Assembly (NCBI GenBank): GCA_965219405.1
Contig: OZ244736.1
Coordinates: 1,116,001 to 1,180,000 of the forward strand
DNA length: 64,000 nt
Direction: 5' to 3'
Origin: VXMO01 sp965219405
Lineage (GTDB): Bacteria > Chloroflexota > Dehalococcoidia > UBA6926
How positions within the stretch are numbered: position 1 is the stretch's first letter; every line of letters starts with the position of its first letter. The position numbers and the translations under genes were made by a program. Positions 17,861-26,661 of the stretch are shown in pieces. The notes under the pieces are model-generated. The model searched no databases, had not been told where the DNA came from, and saw only the letters and a program-made list of their open reading frames with translations.

Positions 17861-19405
17861 CTAGACTATGACGCTAGTGGCGCGTTGCTTGGAGGCGAGC
17901 AGGCGGTTGAGGGAGTCTACGTAGGCCCGCGCGCTGGCTACGACGATGTCCGTATCCGCGCCGCGTCCTATGTAGTTCGTTCCCTCGTGCTCGATCCTGA
18001 GTGTCACGTCGGCGATTGAATCCAGCCCCTCCGTTACCGCCTCAACGCGGTACTCAACGAGGTGGTTCGGAACGTCCACGATCTGTGTAATGGCTTGGTA
18101 GATAGCGTCAACCGGGCCGGTGCCAATCGCGCTTGCCGTCTGAGCCTCTCCATCAGGGTCGATAAGGCGAACGGTGGCCGTCGGAACGGCCGGAGAGCCG
18201 CTCAGAGCCTGCACGTGATCGAGCGTGTAGATGTCGTCGCCCGTCGAGCGCCTGTCCTCACCCATGAGGGTTTCCAGGTCGCGATCCGTCACGCTCTCCT
18301 TCTTGTCTGCCAGGTCCTTGAAGGCGACATAGACGCGCCCCAGGTCTTCCTTGGAGACGGCATAGCCCAGGTCATTCAGGCGGGCCTCCAGCGCGTGGCT
18401 GCCGCTTTGGCGCCCAAGAACGAGCGCGGTGCCGGGCACACCGACGGACTGCGGCGTCATGATTTCAAACGTGATAGGGGCCTTGAGCATGGCGTCCTGG
18501 TGGATGCCGGACTCATGGCGGAATGCGTTCAGCCCCACGATGGCCTTGTTGGGCTGCACGGCAAAGCCCGTGTAGTCGCTCACCATGCGGCTGGCGCGGT
18601 AGATCTGGGTGGTATCCACGCCTGTGGTGAAGCCAAGCAGGTCCTCCCGCGTGTGGATGGCCATGACGACCTCTTCCAGCGAGGCATTGCCTGCCCGCTC
18701 GCCGATGCCGTTGACGCAGACCTCAACCTGGCGCGCGCCGTTCTGGACGGCCGCGATGGAGTTTGCGGAGGCGAGGCCAAGATCGTTGTGGCAATGAACG
18801 CTGATGGTCGCGTTGCTAATGTTCTTGACGTTTTTGAACACCCCGGCGATGAGCCGTCCGAATTCGTCCGGTATGGCGTAGCCGACGGTGTCCGGGATGT
18901 TGATGGTCGTTGCACCGGCGTTGATAGCCTCAGTAACCAGGCGATAGATGAAATCCCAGTCCGTTCGCGTGGCGTCCATGGGCGAGAATTCAACGTTGTC
19001 ACAGTAGCTCTTGGCGCGCTCGACGGACGTAATGGCCTGCTCCATCACCTCTTCCGGGCTCTTGCGAAGCTGATGCGTAAGGTGAATGTCGGAGCTTGAG
19101 ATGAAGACGTGGATGCGTGGCTTGTCTGCTACTTGCACGGCCTCCCACGCCGCGTCGATGTCACCGGGTATGCAACGCGCCAGCCCGGCAATGACCGGCG
19201 CGCGAACTTCACGAGCGATGCGCTGGACGGTTTCAAGGTTGCCGGGTGATGAGGCGGGGAATCCCGCTTCAATAACGTCCACGCCCAGCCGTTCAAGCTG
19301 GCGGGCTATTTCCAGCTTCTCCTCCCAATTGAGGCCCGCGCCCGCCGCCTGCTCTCCGTCGCGGAGCGTTGTGTCAAATATCGTTATTCGTTCCTGCTCA
19401 ACCAT
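17861..19405 (-). CDS. leuA: 2-isopropylmalate synthase
   Basis: Predicted 514-residue enzyme that commits 2-ketoisovalerate to leucine. The ATG at 19405 is chosen because AAGGA lies 8 bases upstream and the protein then opens with the usual ERITIFDTTLRDGEQAAGAG; upstream in-frame sequence to 19567 is unlike the family. The barrel has VHCHNDLGLASANS (metal His) and GIGERAGNASLEE, then linker and the regulatory C-terminal domain (about 370-505) for leucine feedback. About 190 non-coding bases separate it from ilvC; they hold a GC-rich GCGGCC-type hairpin without a T-run but no second T-box. Confidence 0.94.
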   Translation of the reverse strand: MVEQERITIFDTTLRDGEQAAGAGLNWEEKLEIARQLERLGVDVIEAGFPASSPGNLETVQRIAREVRAPVIAGLARCIPGDIDAAWEAVQVADKPRIHVFISSSDIHLTHQLRKSPEEVMEQAITSVERAKSYCDNVEFSPMDATRTDWDFIYRLVTEAINAGATTINIPDTVGYAIPDEFGRLIAGVFKNVKNISNATISVHCHNDLGLASANSIAAVQNGARQVEVCVNGIGERAGNASLEEVVMAIHTREDLLGFTTGVDTTQIYRASRMVSDYTGFAVQPNKAIVGLNAFRHESGIHQDAMLKAPITFEIMTPQSVGVPGTALVLGRQSGSHALEARLNDLGYAVSKEDLGRVYVAFKDLADKKESVTDRDLETLMGEDRRSTGDDIYTLDHVQALSGSPAVPTATVRLIDPDGEAQTASAIGTGPVDAIYQAITQIVDVPNHLVEYRVEAVTEGLDSIADVTLRIEHEGTNYIGRGADTDIVVASARAYVDSLNRLLASKQRATSVIV

Positions 19406-19598
19406 GACTGATGTCCTTTGTCTGTAGGTGTTCCGCGGCCGGTCAGGCCGCGCCTCTTCCCTGTTTGCGCGCGCCCACCTGCTAGCGTCCCCGCAACATG
19501 GGCGCGCCTGTAAGGTAGAGGTTGCCGCCGCATCCGGCGCCCAATGCGCGCCGCGGCGAGTTGGCATGTGACGGTGCAGTCATTGGAGTTATGTCCGG

Positions 19599-20597
19599 CT
19601 AGACCGTGTCCTTCAGCCAGGGCATCATTGCGCGCAGATCGCGCCCGACGACCTCGATGAGGTGCGTCGTGTCCGCGGCCTTTAAGGCGTTGAAGCTGGG
19701 GCGTCCCGCCTGGTTCTCAAGGATCCAGTTGCGGGCAAAGGTCCCATCCTGCACTTCTTCCAGGATCTGCTGCATCCGCTCTCGCGCGCCGTCGTCGATC
19801 AGGCGCGGCCCGGACACGTAGTCACCGTACTCGGCGGTGTCGCTCACGGAGTAGCGCATGTATTCCAGCCCACCCTGGTAGATGAGATCAACGATGAGCT
19901 TCATCTCATGCAGGCACTCGAAATAGGCGATCTCCGGTTGATAGCCGGCCTTGACCAGCGTCTCAAACCCGGCCTTGACGAGGCTGCTGATGCCGCCGCA
20001 CAGGACGGCCTGCTCGCCGAACAGGTCAGTGATTGTTTCCTCGGCGAACGTCGTTTCGATGACGCCCGCCTTGGTTGCGCCGATGCCCTTGGCGTAGCCG
20101 AGCGCCCGTGCCCGCGCGCCCTCGGTGACGTCCTGGTGGATGGCCAACAGGGCGGGGGTGCCGACACCTCGCTGGAAGAGTTGCCGGACGCGATGGCCCG
20201 GCGCCTTGGGGGCAATCATGGTCACGTCCACGCCCGGAGGCGGAACGATCTGGCTGTAATGGATGTTAAAGCCGTGCGCGAACATCAGCGTCTTGCCGTC
20301 ACTGAGGTGCGGAGCGATAGACTCGTCATAGACCTGCTTCTGACGGGTATCCGGGATCAACATCATAATGATGCTGGCCCGCTGGGCGACCTCTTCAACG
20401 GTCCCGACTTCCAGGCCGTCCGATTCCGCCTGCTCCCACGACTTGCTGCCGCGGTACAGGCCGACCATAACGTTTGCGCCGCTGTCCTTGAGATTCAGGG
20501 CATGGGCGTGTCCCTGGCTGCCATAGCCGATGACTCCGATCACCTCGTCCTTGATGTGATCCAGGTTCGCATCGTTGTCGTAATAGATGTCTGCCAT
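19599..20597 (-). CDS. ilvC: Ketol-acid reductoisomerase
   Basis: Predicted 332-residue class I enzyme converting acetolactate or acetohydroxybutyrate with NAD(P)H and Mg2+. The Rossmann motif VIGYGSQGHAHALNLKDSG, the phosphate-binding LYRGSKSW, APKAPGHRVR and the metal-binding region around TDLFGEQAVLCGG and ECLHEMKLIVDLIYQGG are present. Length matches class I. It lies 48 bases after ilvN. Confidence 0.96.
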   Translation of the reverse strand: MADIYYDNDANLDHIKDEVIGVIGYGSQGHAHALNLKDSGANVMVGLYRGSKSWEQAESDGLEVGTVEEVAQRASIIMMLIPDTRQKQVYDESIAPHLSDGKTLMFAHGFNIHYSQIVPPPGVDVTMIAPKAPGHRVRQLFQRGVGTPALLAIHQDVTEGARARALGYAKGIGATKAGVIETTFAEETITDLFGEQAVLCGGISSLVKAGFETLVKAGYQPEIAYFECLHEMKLIVDLIYQGGLEYMRYSVSDTAEYGDYVSGPRLIDDGARERMQQILEEVQDGTFARNWILENQAGRPSFNALKAADTTHLIEVVGRDLRAMMPWLKDTV

Positions 20598-20645
20598 CGC
20601 GCCCTTCCTGCCTTGTGTTGTCCTGTGCGGTAGCCGTAGTCGGCC

Positions 20646-21197
20646 CTATCCCCTGTTCGGCCGCGCGCCCACGAGTGCAGGCGCGCGGAATTCACCGTCT
20701 TGCGGCGCCTCTTCGTCCTTGGTAAGCGCCACGAGTCCCGTGCGCATCAACTCGAGAATGCCATACGGCTCCAGCAGGTTCAGCAGGCTCTCAACCTGCT
20801 CTGTCGGCCCCGTGATTTCGATTATGACGGTGGTCGGTGAGACGCTCACAACCTCCGCTCCGCGGAACAGGTCAAGAATCTCAACAATATGGCCGCGGTT
20901 CTCCTGAGTGGCCCGTACCTTGACCAGCGCCGTTTCACGCGCCACGTAGTCCTCGTCAGTGATATCCATCACTTCCACGACATCTACGACGTTCCACAAC
21001 TGGGATGTCACCTGCCAAAGCGCCGATTCCGGCACGTTGTCGACAACGATTGTCATGCGCGAGAACTCAGGTTTCTCTGAATGACCCACTGTCAGGCTGG
21101 CGATGTTGAAACCACGCCGCCGGAACATGCTTGCCACACGGTTGAGCACGCCGGGCCGGTCATGTACCAGCGCGGAGATAACACGGCGCATCGTCAT
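20646..21197 (-). CDS. ilvN: Acetolactate synthase regulatory subunit
   Basis: Predicted 183-residue small subunit with an N-terminal ACT domain (RRVISALVHDRPGVLNRVASMF, split here as the usual opening, then RRGFNIASLTVG) and the C-terminal ALS-SSU domain. The ATG at 21197 overlaps the ilvB stop in an ATGA, so the two subunits are translationally coupled; the in-frame ATG at 21233 lies inside ilvB. It confers valine sensitivity on IlvB in other bacteria. Confidence 0.93.
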   Translation of the reverse strand: MTMRRVISALVHDRPGVLNRVASMFRRRGFNIASLTVGHSEKPEFSRMTIVVDNVPESALWQVTSQLWNVVDVVEVMDITDEDYVARETALVKVRATQENRGHIVEILDLFRGAEVVSVSPTTVIIEITGPTEQVESLLNLLEPYGILELMRTGLVALTKDEEAPQDGEFRAPALVGARPNRG

Positions 21198-22915
21198 CGC
21201 GCCACCGTACCCAGAGGCTGCTGTTGCGTCCACGGGTCCTCGACCATCTCATTGACGGATTGGCCTGCCGGAATCATCGGGTACACCAACTCATCAATCT
21301 CGACAAGGAAGTCGAGAATGACTGGGCCGTCATGATCCTGCGCCCGCTTGATGGCGGAATCAACGTCTTTGATGTCCTCGACGCGGATGCCAAGCATGCC
21401 GTACGCCTCGGCCAGCTTCACGAAGTCCGGACCCGTGGTATTGATCTGGCTGTAGCGCTTGTCGTAGAAGAGCGTCTGCCATTGGCGCACCATGCCGTGG
21501 TGGAAGTTGTTCATGATCGCGAACTTCACGGGCGCATTCTCATCGCGGATTGTTGCGAGTTCCTGCAAAGTCATCTGGAAGCCGGCGTCACCACAGATAG
21601 ACCACACCTGCTCATTTGGCATGCCCATCTGCACGCCCATCGCAGCCGGGACCTCGTACCCCATCGTGCCCAGGCCGCCGGACGTGATGAAGCTATTCGG
21701 CCTGTCCGTTACGTAATGCTGCGCGGCCCACATCTGGTGCTGACCAACGCCGGTCACGATGAAAGCCTGGCCGTTCGTCATCTCATGGATGCGCTTGATG
21801 ACGTACTGCGTTGACGGCTTGCCATCGAAGTCCCTGACAACCAGCGGATGCTCGCGTCTGAGGTCGTCCACGCGTGAGAGCCACTCCGTCCTCGTTTGCC
21901 TGTCAATCAGTGGAAGCAGCGCGTTGAGCGAATTCTTTGCATCACCAATTACCGGCGCATCCGCGAAAATGTTCTGGTGAATTGCTGAGCGGTCGATGTT
22001 CAGATGCACGATCTTTGCGTTTGGGGCGAAGTCCGCGACTCGACCGATGATGCGGTCGTCGAACCGCGACCCGACGTTGACTAGCAGGTCGCACTCGTCC
22101 ACCACTAGGTTGGCGAACGCAGATCCATGCATGCCCATCAAGCTCATGTACAGGTAGTGGTTGCCCGGGAATGAGCCGATGCCCAGAAGGGTAGGAACGA
22201 CGGGAATCTGGGCCTTCTCAGCTAGTTCCCGCAATTCCTTCTCAGCGCCGGCGACCAGCACGCCGCGCCCCGCGAGAATAACCGGCTTCTTCGCCGCGTT
22301 GATCATCTCGGCAGCGGCCTCTACCTGCACGGGATCAGGGTGCGTAATCGGCCTGAATCCGGGCAAGTCGTCGACGGTCTCCGGATACCCGTTGAACTCG
22401 CCGATCTCCTGCAGCACGTCTCGTGGCAAGTCCACTAGAACCGGCCCCGGGCGCGCCGACCGCGCGATGTGAAACGCTTCTTTCATCACGCGCGGAATAT
22501 CCTCGGCGCTCAGAACGAGATAATTGTGCTTGGTGACGGGAATGGTGACGCCGGTGACGTCGGTCTCCTGGAACGCGTCCTTCCCAATGGCGGGCCGCGT
22601 CACCTGTCCGGTGATTGCGACGATGGGTGTGGAGTCCATGAAAGACGTGCCCAAGCCGACGGCCAGGTTGATTGCTCCCGGGCCGGACGTGGCGATGCAG
22701 ACGCCCACCTTGCCCGTTGCCCGCGCATAGCCGTCTGCCGCGTGCGCCGCGCCCTGCTCATGCCGGGTCAGGACATGGTGGATCGATGGGTACTTCAATA
22801 TGTGGTCGTAGAACGGCAGAATCGCGCCGCCGGGAACGCCGAAAACGAGGTCGACGCCCTCGGCCTGCAGCGACTCGCATACAAACTCTCCGCCGGCCAG
22901 CATCCTGCCTGACAT
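21194..22915 (-). CDS. ilvB: Acetolactate synthase catalytic subunit
   Basis: Predicted 573-residue ThDP and FAD enzyme. The catalytic Glu lies in RHEQGAAHAADGYAR, FAD-binding sequence in the middle domain (GSRFDDRIIGR), and the ThDP motif is GDAGFQMTLQELATIRD. AGGAG is placed 7 bases before the ATG at 22915; the earlier in-frame ATG at 22927 overlaps this site. It is the first gene of the operon, directly behind the T-box leader. Confidence 0.95.
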   Translation of the reverse strand: MSGRMLAGGEFVCESLQAEGVDLVFGVPGGAILPFYDHILKYPSIHHVLTRHEQGAAHAADGYARATGKVGVCIATSGPGAINLAVGLGTSFMDSTPIVAITGQVTRPAIGKDAFQETDVTGVTIPVTKHNYLVLSAEDIPRVMKEAFHIARSARPGPVLVDLPRDVLQEIGEFNGYPETVDDLPGFRPITHPDPVQVEAAAEMINAAKKPVILAGRGVLVAGAEKELRELAEKAQIPVVPTLLGIGSFPGNHYLYMSLMGMHGSAFANLVVDECDLLVNVGSRFDDRIIGRVADFAPNAKIVHLNIDRSAIHQNIFADAPVIGDAKNSLNALLPLIDRQTRTEWLSRVDDLRREHPLVVRDFDGKPSTQYVIKRIHEMTNGQAFIVTGVGQHQMWAAQHYVTDRPNSFITSGGLGTMGYEVPAAMGVQMGMPNEQVWSICGDAGFQMTLQELATIRDENAPVKFAIMNNFHHGMVRQWQTLFYDKRYSQINTTGPDFVKLAEAYGMLGIRVEDIKDVDSAIKRAQDHDGPVILDFLVEIDELVYPMIPAGQSVNEMVEDPWTQQQPLGTVAR

Positions 22916-22989
22916 CGTTCTCCTCACTTATCGAACTTATCGACTTGCTTGCGTGATTGCTGTCTCTCCAGGTGCGGGAGGATGGAGTC

Positions 22990-23262
22990 AGGGCCCGCGC
23001 TGCCCACAAAAAACCCGTCCCGCGAAGGGACGGGAGCTTGCGCGATCCCGCGGTACCACCCTCCTTACCCGGCCCCGTGACCGAGTCTCTCATTAGCGTT
23101 TGTGCAGGCGCGACCCCGCCAAAACGCAATTGTCTCCATCCTGACGACGGAGACCGCGTTTCGGATGCTCCAGGGCGAGTTCACGCGCCATCACGACCGG
23201 GCTTCCACCATCCCCGGCTCGCTATCCGCCAGGCAGACGCTACTACTCCCTTTCGTAGCAGT
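22990..23262 (-). promoter_or_regulatory. T-box leader, predicted leucine-specific, upstream of ilvB
   Basis: The minus strand carries the canonical T-box sequence AGGGTGGTACCGCGG (23062-23048), preceded by a Stem I with the conserved GATGGTGGAAGCC-type apical region. After GTGAA the specifier reads CTC (23179-23177), followed by GCCCTGGAGC as in known specifier loops, so uncharged tRNA-Leu is the predicted ligand. The terminator is listed separately. Low Leu-tRNA charging should turn on the whole ilv-leu-cim operon. Confidence 0.9.
23006..23034 (-). terminator. T-box regulated intrinsic terminator
   Basis: On the minus strand, CCCGTCCC and GGGACGGG (23034-23027 with 23021-23014) form an 8-bp stem with a five-base loop, followed by TTTTTT (23013-23008). 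The alternative antiterminator would pair the T-box with upstream sequence. Confidence 0.9.
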
Positions 23263-23266
23263 ATCG

Positions 23267-23295
23267 ATTTTGCCATTCCTAGCTACGAGTGTCAA
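23267..23295 (-). promoter_or_regulatory. Promoter of the ilv-leu operon
   Basis: Minus-strand TTGACA (23295-23290), a 17-base spacer and CAAAAT (23272-23267). The predicted start near 23260 leads straight into the T-box Stem I. Confidence 0.7.
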
Positions 23296-23361
23296 CATGA
23301 TTCCTATTAGCCGCCTATTGAGCCTCCCCTCCATCCAAACTGTTCAGCGACAGTGGTGAAA

Positions 23362-24009
23362 ATGCGATTAAGAGACTTTGCCGATTCCGTCCTCCGCCTG
23401 CTCTTTCCGCCCCGCTGCGTTCTGTGTGGACGAGAGGGTGACCTGATCTGCGAATCTTGCGGACGTGCGTTTCCTCTACGCCTTGACGCGGATGCGATTC
23501 CGAAGCTGCCCGGCGTCCGCGCTGCACGCGCAGTTTGGCCATACGAGGGGAACGTTCGAGAGATTGTCCGCCGCTACAAATACAACGGACTGCGGTCGCT
23601 GGCGCCGGTGCTCGCCGCGGAAATGGCGACTGTGTTGCTTGAATGGAATCCACGCATCGATGTGATCGCGCATGTTCCCGTCCATCCGGCGCGTCTCCGC
23701 GAACGGGGATTCGACCAATCTGACCTCTTGGCGCGAGAACTCTCACATCTAACGGGGATAGCGGCAACTTCTGCACTGGCGCGTTTGCGGGAGACGGCCG
23801 TTCAAGCGCGAGCGATGAGCGCCGCGCAACGGGCCACCAATGTTCGCGGCGCGTTCCACGTCCCCGATCCGGAGCAAATCCGACGCGCTAATGTCCTTCT
23901 CATCGACGATGTGCTGACGACGGGTGCAACGCTCACGGAAGCCGCGCGCGCCCTCCGCCGCGCCGGCGCCAGGAACATCTATGCGCTGACCCTAGCCCAC
24001 GAGACCTAG
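23362..24009 (+). CDS. ComF family phosphoribosyltransferase-like protein
   Basis: Predicted 215-residue ComF/GntX-like protein. The N-terminal zinc-ribbon cysteines are C19, C22, C30 and C33 (PPRCVLCGREGDLICESC), and the PRPP-binding loop is VLLIDDVLTTGAT near the C-terminus. In naturally competent bacteria ComF helps DNA uptake; elsewhere the role is unclear. The ATG at 23362 is taken as start; GTG codons at 23353 and 23356 are alternatives. A further gene follows 55 bases on. Confidence 0.85.
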   Translation: MRLRDFADSVLRLLFPPRCVLCGREGDLICESCGRAFPLRLDADAIPKLPGVRAARAVWPYEGNVREIVRRYKYNGLRSLAPVLAAEMATVLLEWNPRIDVIAHVPVHPARLRERGFDQSDLLARELSHLTGIAATSALARLRETAVQARAMSAAQRATNVRGAFHVPDPEQIRRANVLLIDDVLTTGATLTEAARALRRAGARNIYALTLAHET

Positions 24010-24064
24010 ACAGCGTGTTGGCAGATGACGCTCCCATATGCTCTGCACGGGGGATAATGGCGTC

Positions 24065-25072
24065 ATGACAGATGCGCATAACGCCCCACTTCGCGTTGGT
24101 AAGCTCCCGCCTCACCTGCTTGCTAAACTGCTTGAGCAAACCAACGTGAAAGACCCCAGCGTCATCCTTGGTCCGCGGATGGGAGAGGACGCGGCGCTCA
24201 TTGACAACGGGGGGGAAAACTACCTCGTCGTCAGCTCAGACCCCATCACATTCGCTGCGGAACAGCTCGGGTGGTACGCCGTGCACGTCAACGCCAATGA
24301 CATCGCCGCAGCAGGTGGGACACCGAGATGGATGGTGATGACCATCATCCTGCCGGACGGCGCTCCGCCGCAACTTGCAAAGGACATCATGCGCCAGACG
24401 ATGGACGCCTGCGCGGAGATCGGGGTGACGCTTGTGGGCGGCCACACAGAGGTGACTTACGGCATTGACCGCTCAATCGCCATCGGCACGATGATTGGTG
24501 AGGTTCGCAAGGGCAAGGAAACACCAACCTCCGGTGTTCAAGAAGGCGATGCCATCATCCTCACCAAAGGTGTCGCTATTGAGGGCACGGCTATCCTGGC
24601 CATTGAACTCGCTGATCGGCTTCGCGCCGCGGGGGTTTCTGAAGATGCGGTTCGGCGCGCTGCGGGTTTCCTGCTCGATCCCGGCATTAGCGTAGTGAAT
24701 CACGCCGGGATTGCTCTTCAAGTCGCCGCCATTCACGCCATGCACGATCCCACCGAGGGCGGCGTTGCGACGGCTCTTCACGAGATGGCGGACGCCTCAA
24801 ACGTCGGTATGGACATCGATGCCGAGGCTGTACGGGCCATGACGCCGCGGGAGACAGCGGAAATCTGCCGCGCGCTTGGCGTCGATCCTGTCGGGCTCAT
24901 CGCCGCCGGCGCGCTCTTGATTGCGGCCGCTCCTGAAGATGCGCCCAAAATCATCGCCGCCCTTGAAGAGTCGTCGATTCACGCAGCCGTCATCGGCCGT
25001 GCCATTGCTCGCTCAGGAGGCGTTAACGTCCCACGATTTGAACGGGACGAGATGGCGCGAATTCTCGGCTGA
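24065..25072 (+). CDS. AIR synthase-related (HypE/PurM/ThiL superfamily) protein
   Basis: Predicted 335-residue protein of the PurM-type ATP-binding superfamily. Visible are GEDAALIDN and VSSDPIT (metal/ATP region), VNANDIAAAGGTPRW (glycine-rich helix start), GGHTEVTYG, and HDPTEGGVATALHE in the C-terminal domain, a pattern close to HypE and its orphan homologues. No other hyp gene is nearby, so a hydrogenase role is not supported. The ATG at 24065 has GGGGGA upstream; another in-frame ATG lies at 24038. It is different from the selD gene at 9.4 kb and lacks the SelD Sec/Cys motif. Confidence 0.8.
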   Translation: MTDAHNAPLRVGKLPPHLLAKLLEQTNVKDPSVILGPRMGEDAALIDNGGENYLVVSSDPITFAAEQLGWYAVHVNANDIAAAGGTPRWMVMTIILPDGAPPQLAKDIMRQTMDACAEIGVTLVGGHTEVTYGIDRSIAIGTMIGEVRKGKETPTSGVQEGDAIILTKGVAIEGTAILAIELADRLRAAGVSEDAVRRAAGFLLDPGISVVNHAGIALQVAAIHAMHDPTEGGVATALHEMADASNVGMDIDAEAVRAMTPRETAEICRALGVDPVGLIAAGALLIAAAPEDAPKIIAALEESSIHAAVIGRAIARSGGVNVPRFERDEMARILG

Positions 25073-25135
25073 TTAGCCATTCTGAATTGGAAGGGGCGGC
25101 GCGCCGAGTTGTTGGAGCGCGGGGGGGAGCCGTGC

Positions 25136-26629
25136 CTACGCGGCCTCAGGCATGGTTTCCAGGATGAGTTGCGCGTACTGGAGAAGGTGACGATCCGGGA
25201 GGAATAGCTCCCGTGCCCGCTCCCTAGCCGCTGCGCCCAGTTTAGCCGCCCATGCCGGATTAGCCAGCAGATTCCTGATTGCCTGCCCACATGCCGCTTC
25301 ATCCAAAGCGTCGGGCAGCAGGATTCCCGATTGACCATCAATAATCTGCTGACGGATACCACCAACCGCGCTCGCGACGATGGGCTTGCCCTTCCACATG
25401 GCCTCAGTCACAGTCAGCCCGAAACCTTCCGCAATGCTCTTCTGGACGATGACCGTCGCGTGGCTTTGAATTGCATTGATGATTGCCGCGTTCTCCTCGC
25501 GATCGTCCATCGGCACGCTCACAAGATGTATCCGACGCCGTATCGCGTCCGGCAGGGTCCGCCACTCCGTCGAACAGTTCGCCAGCACAAGACCCGCCTC
25601 CGGGTCATCCGCCACGCCGCTCGTGGAGGGCCCCACAAGGAACAAGTGCGTGTTGGCAGGTGCGTTCTCCATCCCGGTAAACGCCCGCATCACTCCCGCC
25701 ATGTCCTTCAACGTGTCCCACCGCGCAATCTGTACGACCACCGGATCATCGGGGCGGGGCAGGGCGCCTTCTGTCAGGGCCTCAACCCGATGCATGAAGG
25801 GCGCGTACGACCCATCCTCACGCCGGAATGACGGCGCTGACGCCGCGGCGGCATCCAACAACCCAACCTGCGCCAGGATGTCCCGCGCAGTGTCCGGATC
25901 CAGAGCTTCGTTCTTGGCGCTTGAGGGATCGATTGACGGATTGATGACGCGCACGGCGGCGGAATCGAGCCATGCCGGCGCGTACTCCGCCAAACTGAAA
26001 ATACAGAAGTCCGCCTCCTGAATGTAAGGACGCAGAAACTCCCACGCCCCGTTCACCAACTCATCGTGTCGCTCGTGGCCGATGTGGCACCGCCAGATAA
26101 CACGCGCGCCTGCCTGTAGCATCGCCGCGGCCAGCCCTGCCGTTTGAGGGTCATGGAGGATGACGATGTCTCCGGTCCGCAGCTGGGAGGAGATATTGTC
26201 GGCGTTTTCTGCCAATACACGCTCGTAATGCGTGCGCTCTGCCTCGCCCAGCGGGCCGCCGTCGCCCAGTTCTCCGTGTAGATTGTTGTGAATGCGCTTT
26301 GTTATGCGAAAGAACTCGCTGTCGCCGTCAATCACAAGCCAGCGAGATTCGACGCCCGCTCCCTTCGCATACCCACAGAGCCCCTGTACGAGCTCGGCGA
26401 CGCCTCCTCCACGCGCCGTGGAATTAACGTTTACGACGGCACGGCCCTGAAGGGCGTGGCTGACTGTCTGCGCAGCCTCTGCAAGTGCAGAGCCTCGCCT
26501 TTTGTTGACGAACGGAATGAGTAGGTCAGGCGACCGAGGGGGTACCTCGACCTCCAGGACCTTACTGGCATCGACGATCCTGCCTACTGATGCTGTCACG
26601 ATTTCCCCCGCGCATTTGATAACGACCAC
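25136..26629 (-). CDS. Glycosyltransferase family 4, trehalose synthase (TreT)-like
   Basis: Predicted 497-residue GT-B retaining glycosyltransferase. The TreT/trehalose phosphorylase-like N-terminus is shown by VNVNSTARGGGVAELV and WLVIDGDSEFF; the C-terminal nucleotide-sugar domain has VQIARWDTLKDMAGVM, QKSIAEGFGLTVTEAMWKG (the EX7E motif) and VGGIRQQI. TreT makes trehalose from glucose and ADP- or UDP-glucose, so compatible-solute synthesis is likely. About 80 N-terminal residues form an extra region before the first Rossmann domain. A single gene, convergent with the HypE-like gene. Confidence 0.8.
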   Translation of the reverse strand: MVVIKCAGEIVTASVGRIVDASKVLEVEVPPRSPDLLIPFVNKRRGSALAEAAQTVSHALQGRAVVNVNSTARGGGVAELVQGLCGYAKGAGVESRWLVIDGDSEFFRITKRIHNNLHGELGDGGPLGEAERTHYERVLAENADNISSQLRTGDIVILHDPQTAGLAAAMLQAGARVIWRCHIGHERHDELVNGAWEFLRPYIQEADFCIFSLAEYAPAWLDSAAVRVINPSIDPSSAKNEALDPDTARDILAQVGLLDAAAASAPSFRREDGSYAPFMHRVEALTEGALPRPDDPVVVQIARWDTLKDMAGVMRAFTGMENAPANTHLFLVGPSTSGVADDPEAGLVLANCSTEWRTLPDAIRRRIHLVSVPMDDREENAAIINAIQSHATVIVQKSIAEGFGLTVTEAMWKGKPIVASAVGGIRQQIIDGQSGILLPDALDEAACGQAIRNLLANPAWAAKLGAAARERARELFLPDRHLLQYAQLILETMPEAA

Positions 26630-26661
26630 AGTAGGGTCAGATTAATTGTACGTGTCTAGTC

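Noticed and set aside
18062..19099. Plus-strand frame opposite leuA
   Set aside because: Shadow of leuA with no motifs.
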